Positions 8,787-17,782 of a stretch of DNA of 61,683 nt are shown here, piece after piece. Every line of letters starts with the position of its first letter. Position 1 is the stretch's first letter. The notes under the pieces are model-generated. The model had not been told where the DNA came from, did not search any database, and saw nothing but the letters and a program-made list of their open reading frames with translations. The stretch comes from Candidatus Dependentiae bacterium (GTDB taxonomy: Bacteria; Babelota; Babeliae; Babelales; Babelaceae), in assembly GCA_013821315.1 (NCBI GenBank), contig JACDHA010000006.1, forward strand, positions 1 to 61,683, given 5' to 3'. Made by a program: the position numbers and the translations under genes.

Positions 8787-11700
8787 ATGGATAAACATTT
8801 CACGCATTTACACTTACATACTGATCATTCACTACTTGATGGCGCTATTACTCTTGATAAGCTTGTCAACTTCGGTAAAAAAAATAATTTTAAAGCTTTG
8901 GCCATTACCGATCATGGTAATATTTTTGGTGCTGTAAAGTTTTTCCAACAAGCCCAAAAAGCTGGCATTAAGCCCATACTAGGTATGGAAGCTTATTTCA
9001 CTGAAAATGCAGCCTTACGTGACGCTGATAATAAGTATTATCATTTAATTTTACTGGTACAAAATGCTGTAGGGTATAAAAATTTATGTAAGCTTATCTC
9101 ATTTGCTTATCAACAGGGATTTTATTTTAAACCTCGTATAGATTACGCTATTTTAGAACAATACTCTGAAGGCCTTATTGTTACCTCTGCATGCTTAGGT
9201 GGCCATATACCAAGCTTGCTTATGCAAAACAACTACGAAGAAGCTGACAAAAGAATAGACTGGTTTTTACGTGTATTTGGCAAAGAGCGCTTTTATCTTG
9301 AAGTACAGCCTGAAGATCAAGAAGACCAAAAAATATTAAATAAAAAGATTTTTGAAATAGCCAAGCGTAAAGACGTTCACGTAGTAGCAACTGGTGATTG
9401 CCATTATGTAACTCCAGAAGATCGTGAAGCTCATGAAGTCATGCTTGCTATTCAAACACATCATAAAGTTACCGACCCAGGCAGATTTACTTTTGGTGAT
9501 TGTCGTGTACACATGCGCACACAAAACGAGATGCTCGAGATATTTAAAGATAATCCTGAAGCTATCTGGAATACCGGAAAAATTGCTGATATGTGTAACT
9601 TTACCTTTGAAACGGGCAAGCTTTTTTTTCCTCAATTTGAAATACCAGACACCTATACTCAAGAAAGTTATTTTGAAGAGCTCTGTAAAACAGGCCTACA
9701 AAAGCTGTTTGATACAGGGCGTATCGATATAAATCAACCAGAACTCTATTGGGATCGCTTAAGCGTAGAAATAAAGCTTATCGTAAGTATGGGCTTTATT
9801 GGTTACTTTTTAGTAGTAAGTGACTTTATAGGCTGGGCTCGCACAAACGGCATTCCTGTGGGTCCTGGTCGTGGATCAGCAGCTGGATCGCTTGTTGCCT
9901 GGGCACTACAGATTACTGATATAGATCCGCTTAAGTACAACCTGCTTTTTGAGCGTTTTTTAAACCCTGAACGAATCTCTATGCCTGATATAGATATAGA
10001 TTTTTGTATTGAGGGTCGTGATGCTGTCATAGAATATGTTCGCACCAAATATGGCCATGACAAAGTGTGCCAAATTATTACCTTTGGTACTATGATGGCT
10101 AAAGGTGTAATCAAAGACGTAGCACGCGCTTTAGGATTTCCCTTTGAAGATTCAAATGCCTTAACTGATCTTATACCAGATCAGCTTAAAATTACCCTTA
10201 CTGAAGCTCTTGAACAAGAACCTAAGCTCAAAGAACTTATCGCAGGCAGTCCCAATGTTGCAAAGCTGTTTGATCTTGCATTGCGCTTAGAAGGAATAAC
10301 ACGCCATGCATCTAAACATGCTGCAGGTATAGTAATATCACCTGAACCTATAAGCGATGTGCTTCCTGTCTATATACCTTCAAAATCAACTGATTTGGTT
10401 ACCCAGTATGCAATGACTGAACTTGAAAGTCTTGGGTACTTAAAGATGGACTTTCTGGGGCTTAAAAATTTAACACTTATCGATAGAGCAATAAAACTTA
10501 TACAGCAAAACCATGCTCTTACAATAGATATAACTAAACTACCACTTGATGATGCTAAAACATTTGCTTTGTTATGCCGTGGTGAAACTTCTGGGGTATT
10601 CCAGTTAGAATCTGATGGTCTTAAAGATGTATTAAGGCGCTTGCAACCCGCTTGCTTTGAAGACATAATCGCCGTTAACGCGCTGTATAGACCCGGGCCA
10701 TTAGGCTCAGGAATGGTTGACGACTTTATTGAATGTAAGCATGGCAGACAGCCTATTAAGTATATCTTTCCTGAGTTAGAGCCACTTTTAAAAGAGACGT
10801 ATGGCGTAATTGTTTATCAAGAGCAAGTAATAAAAATAGCTTCTTCTATAGCCAATTATAGTTTAGGTGAAGCTGATATATTACGTCGTGCTATGGGTAA
10901 GAAAAAAGCTGACGAGATGGACAGACAAAAAGCTATTTTTGTCGAACGTGCCATAAAACGTAATTTTGATGGAAAAAAATCGGGTGAATTATTTGATCTT
11001 ATGGCCTACTTTGCAGGCTACGGATTTAACAAATCTCACTCAGCTGCTTATGCGCTTATTGCTTATCAAACTGCTTATTTAAAAGCCAATTTTTGTGCTG
11101 AATTTATGGCCTGCTTAATTTCTTTAGAAGCAAGCGACGGCGATCAAATGGCGTTTTACGTACAAGCTGCCAAAGAGATAGGCCTTACTATACTGCCGCC
11201 TGACGTTAACCAATCGCAGGTTAACTTTAGTGTAGTTGATGGCAACATACGCTTTGGACTACATGGTATTAAAAACGTTGGTAAAACAGCACTTGAAAAT
11301 ATTATTAAAGAGCGTGAAGCTAAAGGCTCTTTTAGGGATCTACTTGATTTATGTAATCGTGTTGATTTACGTAGTTGCAATAAGCGTGTGCTTGAAAGTT
11401 TAATTTACTCAGGAGCACTTGATCAACTGCCAGGCAACAGGTCTCAAAAGTTTGAAGAGCTAGCAAAAGTTATCGATAGAGCACTTGAAAAAAAGAAAGC
11501 CGCACGCACAGGCCAACTCGGTCTTTTTGATCAACGTAAAGCAGCAACCCAAGGACAAGAAGACACAGAAATTTTCATGTACCAAGCACGTGCAGAATGG
11601 TCTGATGCTATTAAGCTTGAAAAAGAAAAAGAAGTTGTAGGCCTCTATGTAACAGCGCAACCGCTTGATAGCTATGCACGGCAACTAGCGTGGGCACAAA

Positions 11701-12221
11701 CTACGCACTTTGCTCAAGCGAGTAAATTACCTATAGAAAGTGCAATTATTTGTGGTGGTTCACTTGCTGCAAGCAAAGTAGTTACCACTAAAAAAGGTGA
11801 CAAAATGGCCTTTTTAACTCTAGAAGATACGACAAGCCGCGCTGAAATAGTGGTGTTTCCTAAATTGTACACTCAAGTAGGGCCCTGGCTTGATAGCTAC
11901 CAAGTCTTTTTAGTTAAAGGGACTCTTGATACTACTTCAACACAAACACCTAAAATTAAAGCACAAACGTGTATTCCACTTGATTTATTGTTTGAGCCTT
12001 GGGCTTGTGAAAAGCTTGTTGTAGGATTACCAGAGAATTTTGAGCCTGCATTACTTTCTACTCTTAAAAGCAAACTTGTAACTGGTTCTACGGGGCTTGA
12101 GTTCCATTTTGTAGAAAAAGAAAAACCACTACGCTTAGTGGCTAAAGATAAAATACGCTTAGATGCCCAAGCTCTTTTAGAGTTAGAAAAATATAATATA
12201 ACTCTCACAATACTCTTTTAA
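8787..12221 (+). CDS. dnaE: DNA polymerase III subunit alpha
   Basis: This is the replicative C-family polymerase, 1144 residues, standard DnaE1 length. The PHP domain starts at the N-terminus (FTHLHLHTDHS, His 7, 9, 11, 14) and continues with ITDHGN. The palm holds GPGRGSAAGS and the catalytic PDIDIDF at about residues 400-406. A helix-hairpin-helix/fingers region follows. QLGLFD at about 910-915 matches an internal beta-clamp-binding motif. An OB-fold lies near 990-1060 (IICGGSLAASK, AFLTLEDTTSRAEIVVF). There is no DEDD exonuclease, as expected for DnaE. It stands alone between two terminators, convergent with the F-box-like gene downstream. Confidence 0.98.
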   Translation: MDKHFTHLHLHTDHSLLDGAITLDKLVNFGKKNNFKALAITDHGNIFGAVKFFQQAQKAGIKPILGMEAYFTENAALRDADNKYYHLILLVQNAVGYKNLCKLISFAYQQGFYFKPRIDYAILEQYSEGLIVTSACLGGHIPSLLMQNNYEEADKRIDWFLRVFGKERFYLEVQPEDQEDQKILNKKIFEIAKRKDVHVVATGDCHYVTPEDREAHEVMLAIQTHHKVTDPGRFTFGDCRVHMRTQNEMLEIFKDNPEAIWNTGKIADMCNFTFETGKLFFPQFEIPDTYTQESYFEELCKTGLQKLFDTGRIDINQPELYWDRLSVEIKLIVSMGFIGYFLVVSDFIGWARTNGIPVGPGRGSAAGSLVAWALQITDIDPLKYNLLFERFLNPERISMPDIDIDFCIEGRDAVIEYVRTKYGHDKVCQIITFGTMMAKGVIKDVARALGFPFEDSNALTDLIPDQLKITLTEALEQEPKLKELIAGSPNVAKLFDLALRLEGITRHASKHAAGIVISPEPISDVLPVYIPSKSTDLVTQYAMTELESLGYLKMDFLGLKNLTLIDRAIKLIQQNHALTIDITKLPLDDAKTFALLCRGETSGVFQLESDGLKDVLRRLQPACFEDIIAVNALYRPGPLGSGMVDDFIECKHGRQPIKYIFPELEPLLKETYGVIVYQEQVIKIASSIANYSLGEADILRRAMGKKKADEMDRQKAIFVERAIKRNFDGKKSGELFDLMAYFAGYGFNKSHSAAYALIAYQTAYLKANFCAEFMACLISLEASDGDQMAFYVQAAKEIGLTILPPDVNQSQVNFSVVDGNIRFGLHGIKNVGKTALENIIKEREAKGSFRDLLDLCNRVDLRSCNKRVLESLIYSGALDQLPGNRSQKFEELAKVIDRALEKKKAARTGQLGLFDQRKAATQGQEDTEIFMYQARAEWSDAIKLEKEKEVVGLYVTAQPLDSYARQLAWAQTTHFAQASKLPIESAIICGGSLAASKVVTTKKGDKMAFLTLEDTTSRAEIVVFPKLYTQVGPWLDSYQVFLVKGTLDTTSTQTPKIKAQTCIPLDLLFEPWACEKLVVGLPENFEPALLSTLKSKLVTGSTGLEFHFVEKEKPLRLVAKDKIRLDAQALLELEKYNITLTILF

Positions 12222-12244
12222 ATAGTAACGCGCAGTAAGAAGTA

Positions 12245-12271
12245 AAAAAGCCCGAATTAATTCGGGCTTTT
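12245..12271. terminator. Bidirectional terminator between dnaE and F-box/ankyrin gene
   Basis: AAAAAGCCCGAA (12245-12256) pairs with TTCGGGCTTTT (12261-12271), with A on one side and T on the other, so it can stop transcription in both directions between two convergent genes. Confidence 0.85.
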
Positions 12272-12285
12272 CAATAGAGTATTAT

Positions 12286-13488
12286 TTATTGGATTACACA
12301 CCACTTTTTATCAGCCTGCTGCTTTTCCATAAGAGCCTTTAAATCAGCCCAATCGTGTCTATAATAACTACTTTTATTATATTGACGACAAACAAATTCA
12401 TAAGAAGTTTCTAAAGGCTGACCAACCTCTAACGATTCACTAGACCTAAAATCGCAATTAGCGCCTTTTTGAGTAAGCACTTTTACAACTTCTTTAGCAG
12501 TTATAGATTTAGATATTTTAGAAGAGGTAGAGGCCATTAGAGCATAATGAAGTGGGGTAAGTCCTTTAACATTAAGATCGTTTACTTGTGCTCCTGCATT
12601 TATAAGCAAAGAGACTAAGTCTAAGAACGCTGGATAACTAATAGATTTCTTATTATTGTTTGCTAAAAGAGCTATAAAAAGAGCTGTATTGCCCTCTTTA
12701 TCTTTTAAATTAATGTTGGCTCCTTTAGCAAGTAATAACTTAGCCCACTTTTTATTAATTTTTTTTGCTGCGTACATAAGCAAGGAAGAGTTATTTGAGT
12801 CAACAATCATATTTACATCCGCACCTAACCACTGCATCAGCTTATTTATCTCGTATTTCACTTTGGAAACATTAGATTTATATTGTGCTATTTGGGTGTC
12901 TGTACAATTTTGATTATGTTTGGGATTAGAGAGATAGCTTAATTGTTCGCAAGTCTTTAGTAATAATAGGAGCAGATAAGCATGCTTTTCTGTATCTGTT
13001 TTGCCTTGCATGCACTGTTCATCAAAGAACAATTTAGCTTGAGAAGTACCTAAAGCAATCAAAGTCCAATTTTTTAAAATAAACTCTAACTGAGACCTAT
13101 TATCTTCACGTAATGAAGCTGCTCTTTTGCCTTTTAAAAGACTATCAACTTGTAATTCTTGCGATACTACACTTTGTAACTCTGTATACATTTTATCAAA
13201 AGCTTCTCTATTAAAAGCAGCATTGTCCATAAAATAGTTATACAGGCTTTTACATGAGAGTGCTGTATTTCTTAGATCAAAGATATGGTACTTAATGTCC
13301 CTAACATAACCATCCGAAATACTAACTTCTTGAACAGTAACTAACTGTAGTAGTATTGCTTTTTTAAGGTCTTGAGGCAATACGGCAAAATAATTTAAAT
13401 CACTCGGTGTCTGCATAGAGGTAGTACTATTGAAAAATCCAAGTAATAAAAAGAGAATTACAAAAATGAATCGGTTGTTTTTTGACAC
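12286..13488 (-). CDS. Secreted F-box-like/ankyrin protein with C-terminal CaaX box
   Basis: This 400-residue protein starts with a Sec signal peptide (residues 1-~25, hydrophobic FIFVILFLLLGFF). An F-box-like region follows: FAVLPQDLKKAILLQLV at 34-50 and, after an insertion, DLRNTALSCKSLYNYFMD at about 71-88. These match the F-box LPxEL...I...L and cK.f/y positions. A family-specific helical block contains ALGTSQAKLFFDEQCMQGKT. About three ankyrin repeats follow (NSSLLMYAAKK, GNTALFIALL, GLTPLHYALM). The protein ends KKWCVIQ, a CaaX motif whose terminal Gln favours farnesylation. Legionella AnkB has the same F-box, ankyrin and CaaX content. Inferred role: a host-membrane-anchored ubiquitin-ligase adaptor. 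Confidence 0.85.
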   Translation of the reverse strand: MSKNNRFIFVILFLLLGFFNSTTSMQTPSDLNYFAVLPQDLKKAILLQLVTVQEVSISDGYVRDIKYHIFDLRNTALSCKSLYNYFMDNAAFNREAFDKMYTELQSVVSQELQVDSLLKGKRAASLREDNRSQLEFILKNWTLIALGTSQAKLFFDEQCMQGKTDTEKHAYLLLLLLKTCEQLSYLSNPKHNQNCTDTQIAQYKSNVSKVKYEINKLMQWLGADVNMIVDSNNSSLLMYAAKKINKKWAKLLLAKGANINLKDKEGNTALFIALLANNNKKSISYPAFLDLVSLLINAGAQVNDLNVKGLTPLHYALMASTSSKISKSITAKEVVKVLTQKGANCDFRSSESLEVGQPLETSYEFVCRQYNKSSYYRHDWADLKALMEKQQADKKWCVIQ

Positions 13489-13536
13489 AATAAGCCTTTA
13501 ATAAATTTTATAATATTTATATTATATAGTTATTCT

Positions 13537-13564
13537 ATTTTATATTAAATTATACAAATGTCAA
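13537..13564 (-). promoter_or_regulatory. Conserved F-box-family promoter, copy 1
   Basis: On the minus strand, TTGACA (13559-13564), a 16-bp AT-rich spacer, then TAAAAT (13537-13542), about 50 bp before the gene start. The same arrangement and nearly the same spacer precede the paralogue at 14883. Confidence 0.6.
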
Positions 13565-13630
13565 TTTAAAATACCATTTTAACAGCTATAAAGAAAGAGC
13601 TAAAACTAAAACTTGTGATTTTAAAATCAA

Positions 13631-13656
13631 AAAAGCTCAACCGAAGTTGAGCTTTT
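13631..13656 (-). terminator. Terminator of the second F-box/ankyrin gene
   Basis: An 11-bp perfect stem, AAAAGCTCAAC (13631-13641) with GTTGAGCTTTT (13646-13656), has a 4-base loop. On the minus strand it is followed by T-rich sequence, just after the stop of the gene at 13672. Confidence 0.75.
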
Positions 13657-13671
13657 AACTGTTTTAATTTT

Positions 13672-14883
13672 TTATTGGATTACACACCATTTCTTATCAG
13701 CCTGCTGCTTTTCCATAAGATCCTTTAAATGAGCCCAATCGCGCTTAGTGTGATTATCTTCCTCATAAGTATGTTTACGACAAACAAACTGGTAAGGAGT
13801 TTCTAAAGGCTGACCAGATTCTAAAGATCCACGAGGCCTAAAGTCGCAATTAGCACCTTTTTCGATAAGTACTTTTGCTATTCCTCTAGAAGTTTCAGCT
13901 ACACTTAGAGAGGAAGAGAAAGATGACATGAGAGTATAATGAAGTGGGGTAAACCCTTTAGTATTACTATCATTTACGTTTGCTCCTGCATCTATAAACA
14001 AAGAGACTAATTTTAAGAATGACTGGTAGTTAATATATTGCTCATCCTTAAGTGCTAAAATAGCTACAAGAAGAGCTGTATTACCCTCTTTATCTTTTAA
14101 GTTAATACTTGCTCCTTTAGAAAGCAATAACTTAACACATCTTTTATTGAGTGTTTTTGTTGCATGCATAAGTAAAGAAGAGTTATTTGAATCAACAATC
14201 ATATTTACATCTGCACCTAACCACTGTATCAGCTTATTTATTGTGTATCTCTCTTTGGCAAGATCAGTTTTATACTCTGTTATTTCAATAGGTGTACACT
14301 GGTGTTTATTAAAGCCAGGATAAGAAATAGAACTTAATCTGCTACAAGCGTTTATTAATAGCTGCAGCAGATTAAGTCCTATTTCTGTAGCTGTTTTACC
14401 TTGCATGCATTGTTCATCAAAGAACAATTTAGCTTGAGAAGTACCTAAAGCAATCAAAGTTTGAATTTTTAAAGATAAATCAAACAGTTTTCTCTCATTC
14501 TCACGTAGAGGAATTATTCGCCCGTTGTTTAAAAGATCCTGAGCTTGTGCTTTTTCAGATACTAAATTTGGTAGTTGTGTGTACATTTTTTCAAAAGCTT
14601 CTCTATTAAAATTAGCATCGTTCATAAAATACTTATAAAGATTGTTACATGAAAACGCTACATTTCTTAGATCAGAAATGTAGTACTTAATATCTATCTT
14701 ATACTTATTAGGAATATTAATTTCTGGGAGAGTAACTAATTGTAGCAATATTTTTTTTTTGAGCTCTTGAGGTAATGCAGCAAAATAATTGAAATCAGCA
14801 GGTGCTTGCATACATTTAGTAGCATTTAAAAACCCAAGTGATAAAAAGAACATTAAAAAATGAAATCTGTTGTTGTTTGACAT
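13672..14883 (-). CDS. Secreted F-box-like/ankyrin protein with C-terminal CaaX box
   Basis: A 403-residue paralogue of the gene at 12286 with the same layout. The signal peptide is residues 1-~25. The F-box-like core is FAALPQELKKKILLQLV at 34-50, continued by DLRNVAFSCNNLYKYFMN at 71-88. The conserved ALGTSQAKLFFDEQCMQGKT block follows, then about three ankyrin repeats (NSSLLMHATKT, GNTALLVAIL, GFTPLHYTLM). It ends KKWCVIQ. The 183-bp spacers on either side are homologous and equal in length, showing that gene plus promoter was duplicated as a unit. Ankyrin and F-box parts differ more between paralogues than the last 15 residues, so the CaaX tail appears to be under constraint. Confidence 0.85.
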   Translation of the reverse strand: MSNNNRFHFLMFFLSLGFLNATKCMQAPADFNYFAALPQELKKKILLQLVTLPEINIPNKYKIDIKYYISDLRNVAFSCNNLYKYFMNDANFNREAFEKMYTQLPNLVSEKAQAQDLLNNGRIIPLRENERKLFDLSLKIQTLIALGTSQAKLFFDEQCMQGKTATEIGLNLLQLLINACSRLSSISYPGFNKHQCTPIEITEYKTDLAKERYTINKLIQWLGADVNMIVDSNNSSLLMHATKTLNKRCVKLLLSKGASINLKDKEGNTALLVAILALKDEQYINYQSFLKLVSLFIDAGANVNDSNTKGFTPLHYTLMSSFSSSLSVAETSRGIAKVLIEKGANCDFRPRGSLESGQPLETPYQFVCRKHTYEEDNHTKRDWAHLKDLMEKQQADKKWCVIQ

Positions 14884-14930
14884 ACTAACCCTTTTCTAAA
14901 TTTATAATATTTACACTATATACTTATTTT

Positions 14931-14958
14931 ATTTTATATTAAATTATATAAATGTCAA
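14931..14958 (-). promoter_or_regulatory. Conserved F-box-family promoter, copy 2
   Basis: On the minus strand, TTGACA (14953-14958), a 16-bp spacer almost identical to that at 13543-13558, then TAAAAT (14931-14936). Confidence 0.6.
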
Positions 14959-15025
14959 TTTAAACCACTATTTTAAAAGTTATAAAGAACGGACTACACA
15001 CAAGATTTTAGTTTTTTTAAAATCA

Positions 15026-15051
15026 AAAAGCCCAACCTAAGTTGAGCTTTT
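15026..15051 (-). terminator. Terminator of the interrupted F-box/ankyrin gene
   Basis: AAAAGCCCAAC (15026-15036) pairs with GTTGAGCTTTT (15041-15051) through one wobble in the RNA. It is homologous to the hairpin at 13631-13656 and lies just after the stop codon at 15067. Confidence 0.7.
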
Positions 15052-15066
15052 AACTATTTTAATTAT

Positions 15067-16131
15067 TTATTGGATTATACACCACTTTTTATTAGCTTGT
15101 TGTTTTTCCATAAGACTTTTTAAGTCTAGCCACTCTAGTCTAAGATAGGTGTCTTTCTCACATTTACGACAAACAAATTGGTAAGCCGTTTCTAGAGGTT
15201 TACCAACTTCTAAAGATTTGCTTGGTCTAAAATCACAATTAGCACCTTTTTCAGTAAGTAATGCTGCAAGTTTTATATAATTTATAGACTCGGTCGTTAG
15301 GCTATGATGAAATGAGAAACGTGGGTTATTGTTTTCTATATAAATGAGAGAAGGAGAAGCTGCCCTTAGAACATACTGAATTGGTGCCAATCCTTCAGCA
15401 CTAAGCTCGTTTATTTGTGCGCCTGCATCAATAAGTAAAGAAACTATTTTCAAACGTATCTCTTCTTGGAAAATGCGCTTTCCCCCACTATTTCTGCAAA
15501 TGGCTAAAAGAGCAGTATCACCGTCTCTATCTTTTAAATTAACATTCGCTCCTTGAGCAAGTAGTAATTTAACACACTTTTTATTTAAGCTTTTTGCTAC
15601 ATAAATAAATAAAGAAGAGTTGTCTAAAGTCTCAATCATATTTATATCAGCACATAACCAATGCAGCAATTTATTTATTTCATATTTTATTTCAGACGCT
15701 TTATCGGTACACCCATAGTCTCCTGCATAGCCCTGATCAAGTTTAATCTTACGGCAATTGTTTAAATCTGTGCAAGCTGCTAGTAACAATTGTAGTACAT
15801 AATCATGCTTTTCTTTAGCTGTTTTGCCTTGCATACAATGCTGGTCAAAAAGGAATTTAGCTTGAGAGGTACCTAAAGCAATTAAGATCTTATTTTTTAA
15901 AACCAACTCAAACTCTTCTTTATCTTTCTCAGAGAAATTAGCTTGTCTAGCTATTGAAAGAGCATGAGCTTCTGATTTTGTGAATGTTAACCTTTGATGA
16001 GTATATAATTTTTCAAAAACCTGCGTATTTAAAGTAGGACTGTCCATAAAATAGTTATAAAAACTTTTACATGAAAATGCTAATTCTCTTAAATTAGAAA
16101 TATTACTTTTGATGTCTCTCTTACCGCTCTT
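15067..16131 (-). pseudogene. 3' part of an F-box-like/ankyrin/CaaX gene split by an IS element
   Basis: This open frame of about 355 residues aligns with the paralogues from just after the LPxEL motif to the end. It keeps the second half of the F-box-like region (ISNLRELAFSCKSFYNYFMD), the ALGTSQAKFLFDQHCMQGKT block, about three ankyrin repeats and the tail KKWCIIQ. It lacks the signal peptide and first F-box helix. Those lie at 17783-17956, beyond a TnpB element. Only a TTG could start it, without a clear ribosome-binding site. Joining the two parts gives an in-frame protein with the same linker length as the paralogues (LP, ten residues, DIK), so the insertion looks recent. Confidence 0.88.
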
Positions 16132-16168
16132 CAAAAGTTACTTAAACTTAGTTATAGGTAACTTTTGA
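16131..16168 (-). repeat. Right-end subterminal palindrome of the IS element
   Basis: TCAAAAGTTAC (16131-16141) and GTAACTTTTGA (16158-16168) form an 11-bp perfect stem with a 16-base loop. It lies downstream of the tnpB stop, where IS605-type right ends fold and where the 3' end of an omega RNA would normally lie. The guide would then read into the minus-strand host sequence below 16131. Confidence 0.7.
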
Positions 16169-16220
16169 TCTGATGCTACCACGCATTCAGTTTTAATTTC
16201 TTGAAGATGCGCGTAGAGCG

Positions 16221-17588
16221 CTATTGTATCCCCGCGGTGCATAAAGCACTACTAGATGCAACTCTCCAAGCCCAACGTTCTTTTATAAGAACATGGCCCG
16301 AGCTGGGCACTGGCAAAGATAACTCTTTGCTTTTTAGTGAAAGATCCCGCAGGGTCTTTCTTAGTCCATTGCATGCAGCATTTTCATCACGAATGTGCTG
16401 TGCTGAGCATGATGGACACGTCCATTGACGTACATGTGGCGCAAGGCCATTTGGTACAATAAACTCACAAGCATGACAAGTACGGGTAGTGCCTTTTTCA
16501 GCAAACTCATGATATGATTTGCCTGATTTAAGCGCTACCCACGAGAGTATTTCTTTAAACCGTCCAATAAGTGAACGATTGTTCATAGCTCTTCTCATAG
16601 GGGTTGTTATGCCGTTACCGCGTGGTGTATAATCACCAACAGCTACTAAATCGTACTGTTTATAAAGATAGTTAGAAAGCCTATAACAAAACAATTTAGT
16701 GAGTTCTCGTCGTTTTGTACGCGCTTTAGCATAGACAGTTGCTATTTTGTTATAACGTCGCGATGATTGCCATCGTTGTTTAAGAAGATTTCCTTGAGCA
16801 TCAACTACAGGTATAAGATATGATCTCTTTTTACAACGATCTAATTTTGATTTTAACCCATCTAATCTTAGATCAAATACCTTCAACCAAAAGGGTGCTG
16901 CAATCTCAAGAGCTTTGCCTTCATTATCAACGCCATACGCAAAGTTTTTATGGTTAGGATCTAACGCAAGCACTCTTTTGATAGGCTTTGTTTCTGGTAC
17001 TGAGCGTACTATGGTTATCACTGCGCTAAAGATACCTGACTCTTTTACAATACGTAGATTGCGAACTTCTTTACCCTCTAGAACATGCCCGTCACTCATA
17101 GGTACCGTAAGAGAATGGCGCTTATTGTCGCTTCCTGTACCAAGTGAAAGTATAAGAGTATTACCTTTAAATTTGTAACCTCTCAGTGGCTCATCATAGA
17201 GTAAAGAAAACCAACTTGAAGACCATGAGCGAAAGCGCGGCCATCCTGTTTTAGCTCCTTTACGCTTTCCTTTACGAGATTGCTGATACGCTTTAATACT
17301 CTCAGTGACTCTAAGAGCAGCGTTTTTAAGAGGCGCTGAATAAACGCTTTTAAGGTAAGGATACTGACTTTTAATACCAGGCACTAAATTTCTTAATCCC
17401 CAAGCACTATACAATAATTGAGCAACTTGCAAATCCCCTGTAGCCTTAAATGACTCCTTAAGGCTATAAGCATTTTCCAATACTTTGTTATATAACACAT
17501 TGCATTTACGTGATTGATCATCTAAACATGCAGCTGTTACTTTATCAGGTGTTAATTGCAATCTAATTACTGCAAGAGTTTGTTTCAT
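16221..17588 (-). CDS. tnpB: RNA-guided endonuclease TnpB family protein
   Basis: The 455-residue protein has the TnpB layout: an N-terminal helix-turn-helix (QLTPDKVTAACLDDQSRKCN), an OrfB/WED region, and a split RuvC nuclease with an inserted zinc finger. Visible RuvC residues are Asp210 in VLALDPNHKNFAYG and Asp401 in IRDENAACN. The zinc finger is CHAC (371/374) with CPSC (391/394). The usual glutamate (IxEDL) is replaced: VAVGDYTP has Gly318 at that place. Glu364 in FAEKGTTRTC, 46 residues on, could substitute, as described for Fanzor proteins and some TnpBs. TnpBs cut DNA using an omega RNA from the element's right end and help retain the element. There is no adjacent tnpA. Confidence 0.93.
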   Translation of the reverse strand: MKQTLAVIRLQLTPDKVTAACLDDQSRKCNVLYNKVLENAYSLKESFKATGDLQVAQLLYSAWGLRNLVPGIKSQYPYLKSVYSAPLKNAALRVTESIKAYQQSRKGKRKGAKTGWPRFRSWSSSWFSLLYDEPLRGYKFKGNTLILSLGTGSDNKRHSLTVPMSDGHVLEGKEVRNLRIVKESGIFSAVITIVRSVPETKPIKRVLALDPNHKNFAYGVDNEGKALEIAAPFWLKVFDLRLDGLKSKLDRCKKRSYLIPVVDAQGNLLKQRWQSSRRYNKIATVYAKARTKRRELTKLFCYRLSNYLYKQYDLVAVGDYTPRGNGITTPMRRAMNNRSLIGRFKEILSWVALKSGKSYHEFAEKGTTRTCHACEFIVPNGLAPHVRQWTCPSCSAQHIRDENAACNGLRKTLRDLSLKSKELSLPVPSSGHVLIKERWAWRVASSSALCTAGIQ

Positions 17589-17732
17589 ATGGTTTTAATA
17601 GCCATTGATAAGAGCATTAATTACTTTTTTCTTATCTTAATTATACCTTAAAATGTGACAACAGGCTATATTAGCAAGATCTAATCACACTATGCTGCAA
17701 CATTTAATAATCTTACTTATATTGATAAACAA

Positions 17733-17770
17733 TAGTTAACTTTGAGCAAGTTTAGCCACACAGTTAACTA
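17733..17770 (-). repeat. Left-end subterminal palindrome of the IS element
   Basis: TAGTTAAC (17733-17740) and GTTAACTA (17763-17770) form an 8-bp stem with a 22-base loop, about 12 bp inside the inferred left end and upstream of tnpB. The region 17589-17732 contains no other gene. Confidence 0.6.
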
Positions 17771-17782
17771 GCCCACATCTAA

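Larger units (their letters stand above)
16132..17782 (-). mobile_element. TnpB-only IS200/IS605-group element (IS1341-like) inserted in an F-box/ankyrin gene
   Basis: About 1.65 kb separates the two halves of the interrupted gene. It contains a single tnpB and no tnpA. There are no terminal inverted repeats or target duplications of DDE type. Instead, subterminal palindromes lie near each end (16131-16168 and 17733-17770), as in IS200/IS605 elements. Ends were placed by requiring the host gene to rejoin in frame with its normal linker length. They may be off by a few bases, and the target tetra- or pentanucleotide cannot be fixed without an empty site. Movement would need a TnpA supplied elsewhere. 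Confidence 0.85.

Noticed and set aside
8635-8937. Plus-strand frame of about 100 codons overlapping the end of the 1014-residue gene and the start of dnaE
   Set aside because: It crosses the terminator at 8709-8739 and overlaps the PHP domain of dnaE; its hydrophobic sequence comes from frame-shifted AT-rich DNA.
16201-16428. Small plus-strand open frame opposite the end of tnpB
   Set aside because: It lies entirely over the zinc-finger end of tnpB and resembles nothing, so it is an antisense shadow.
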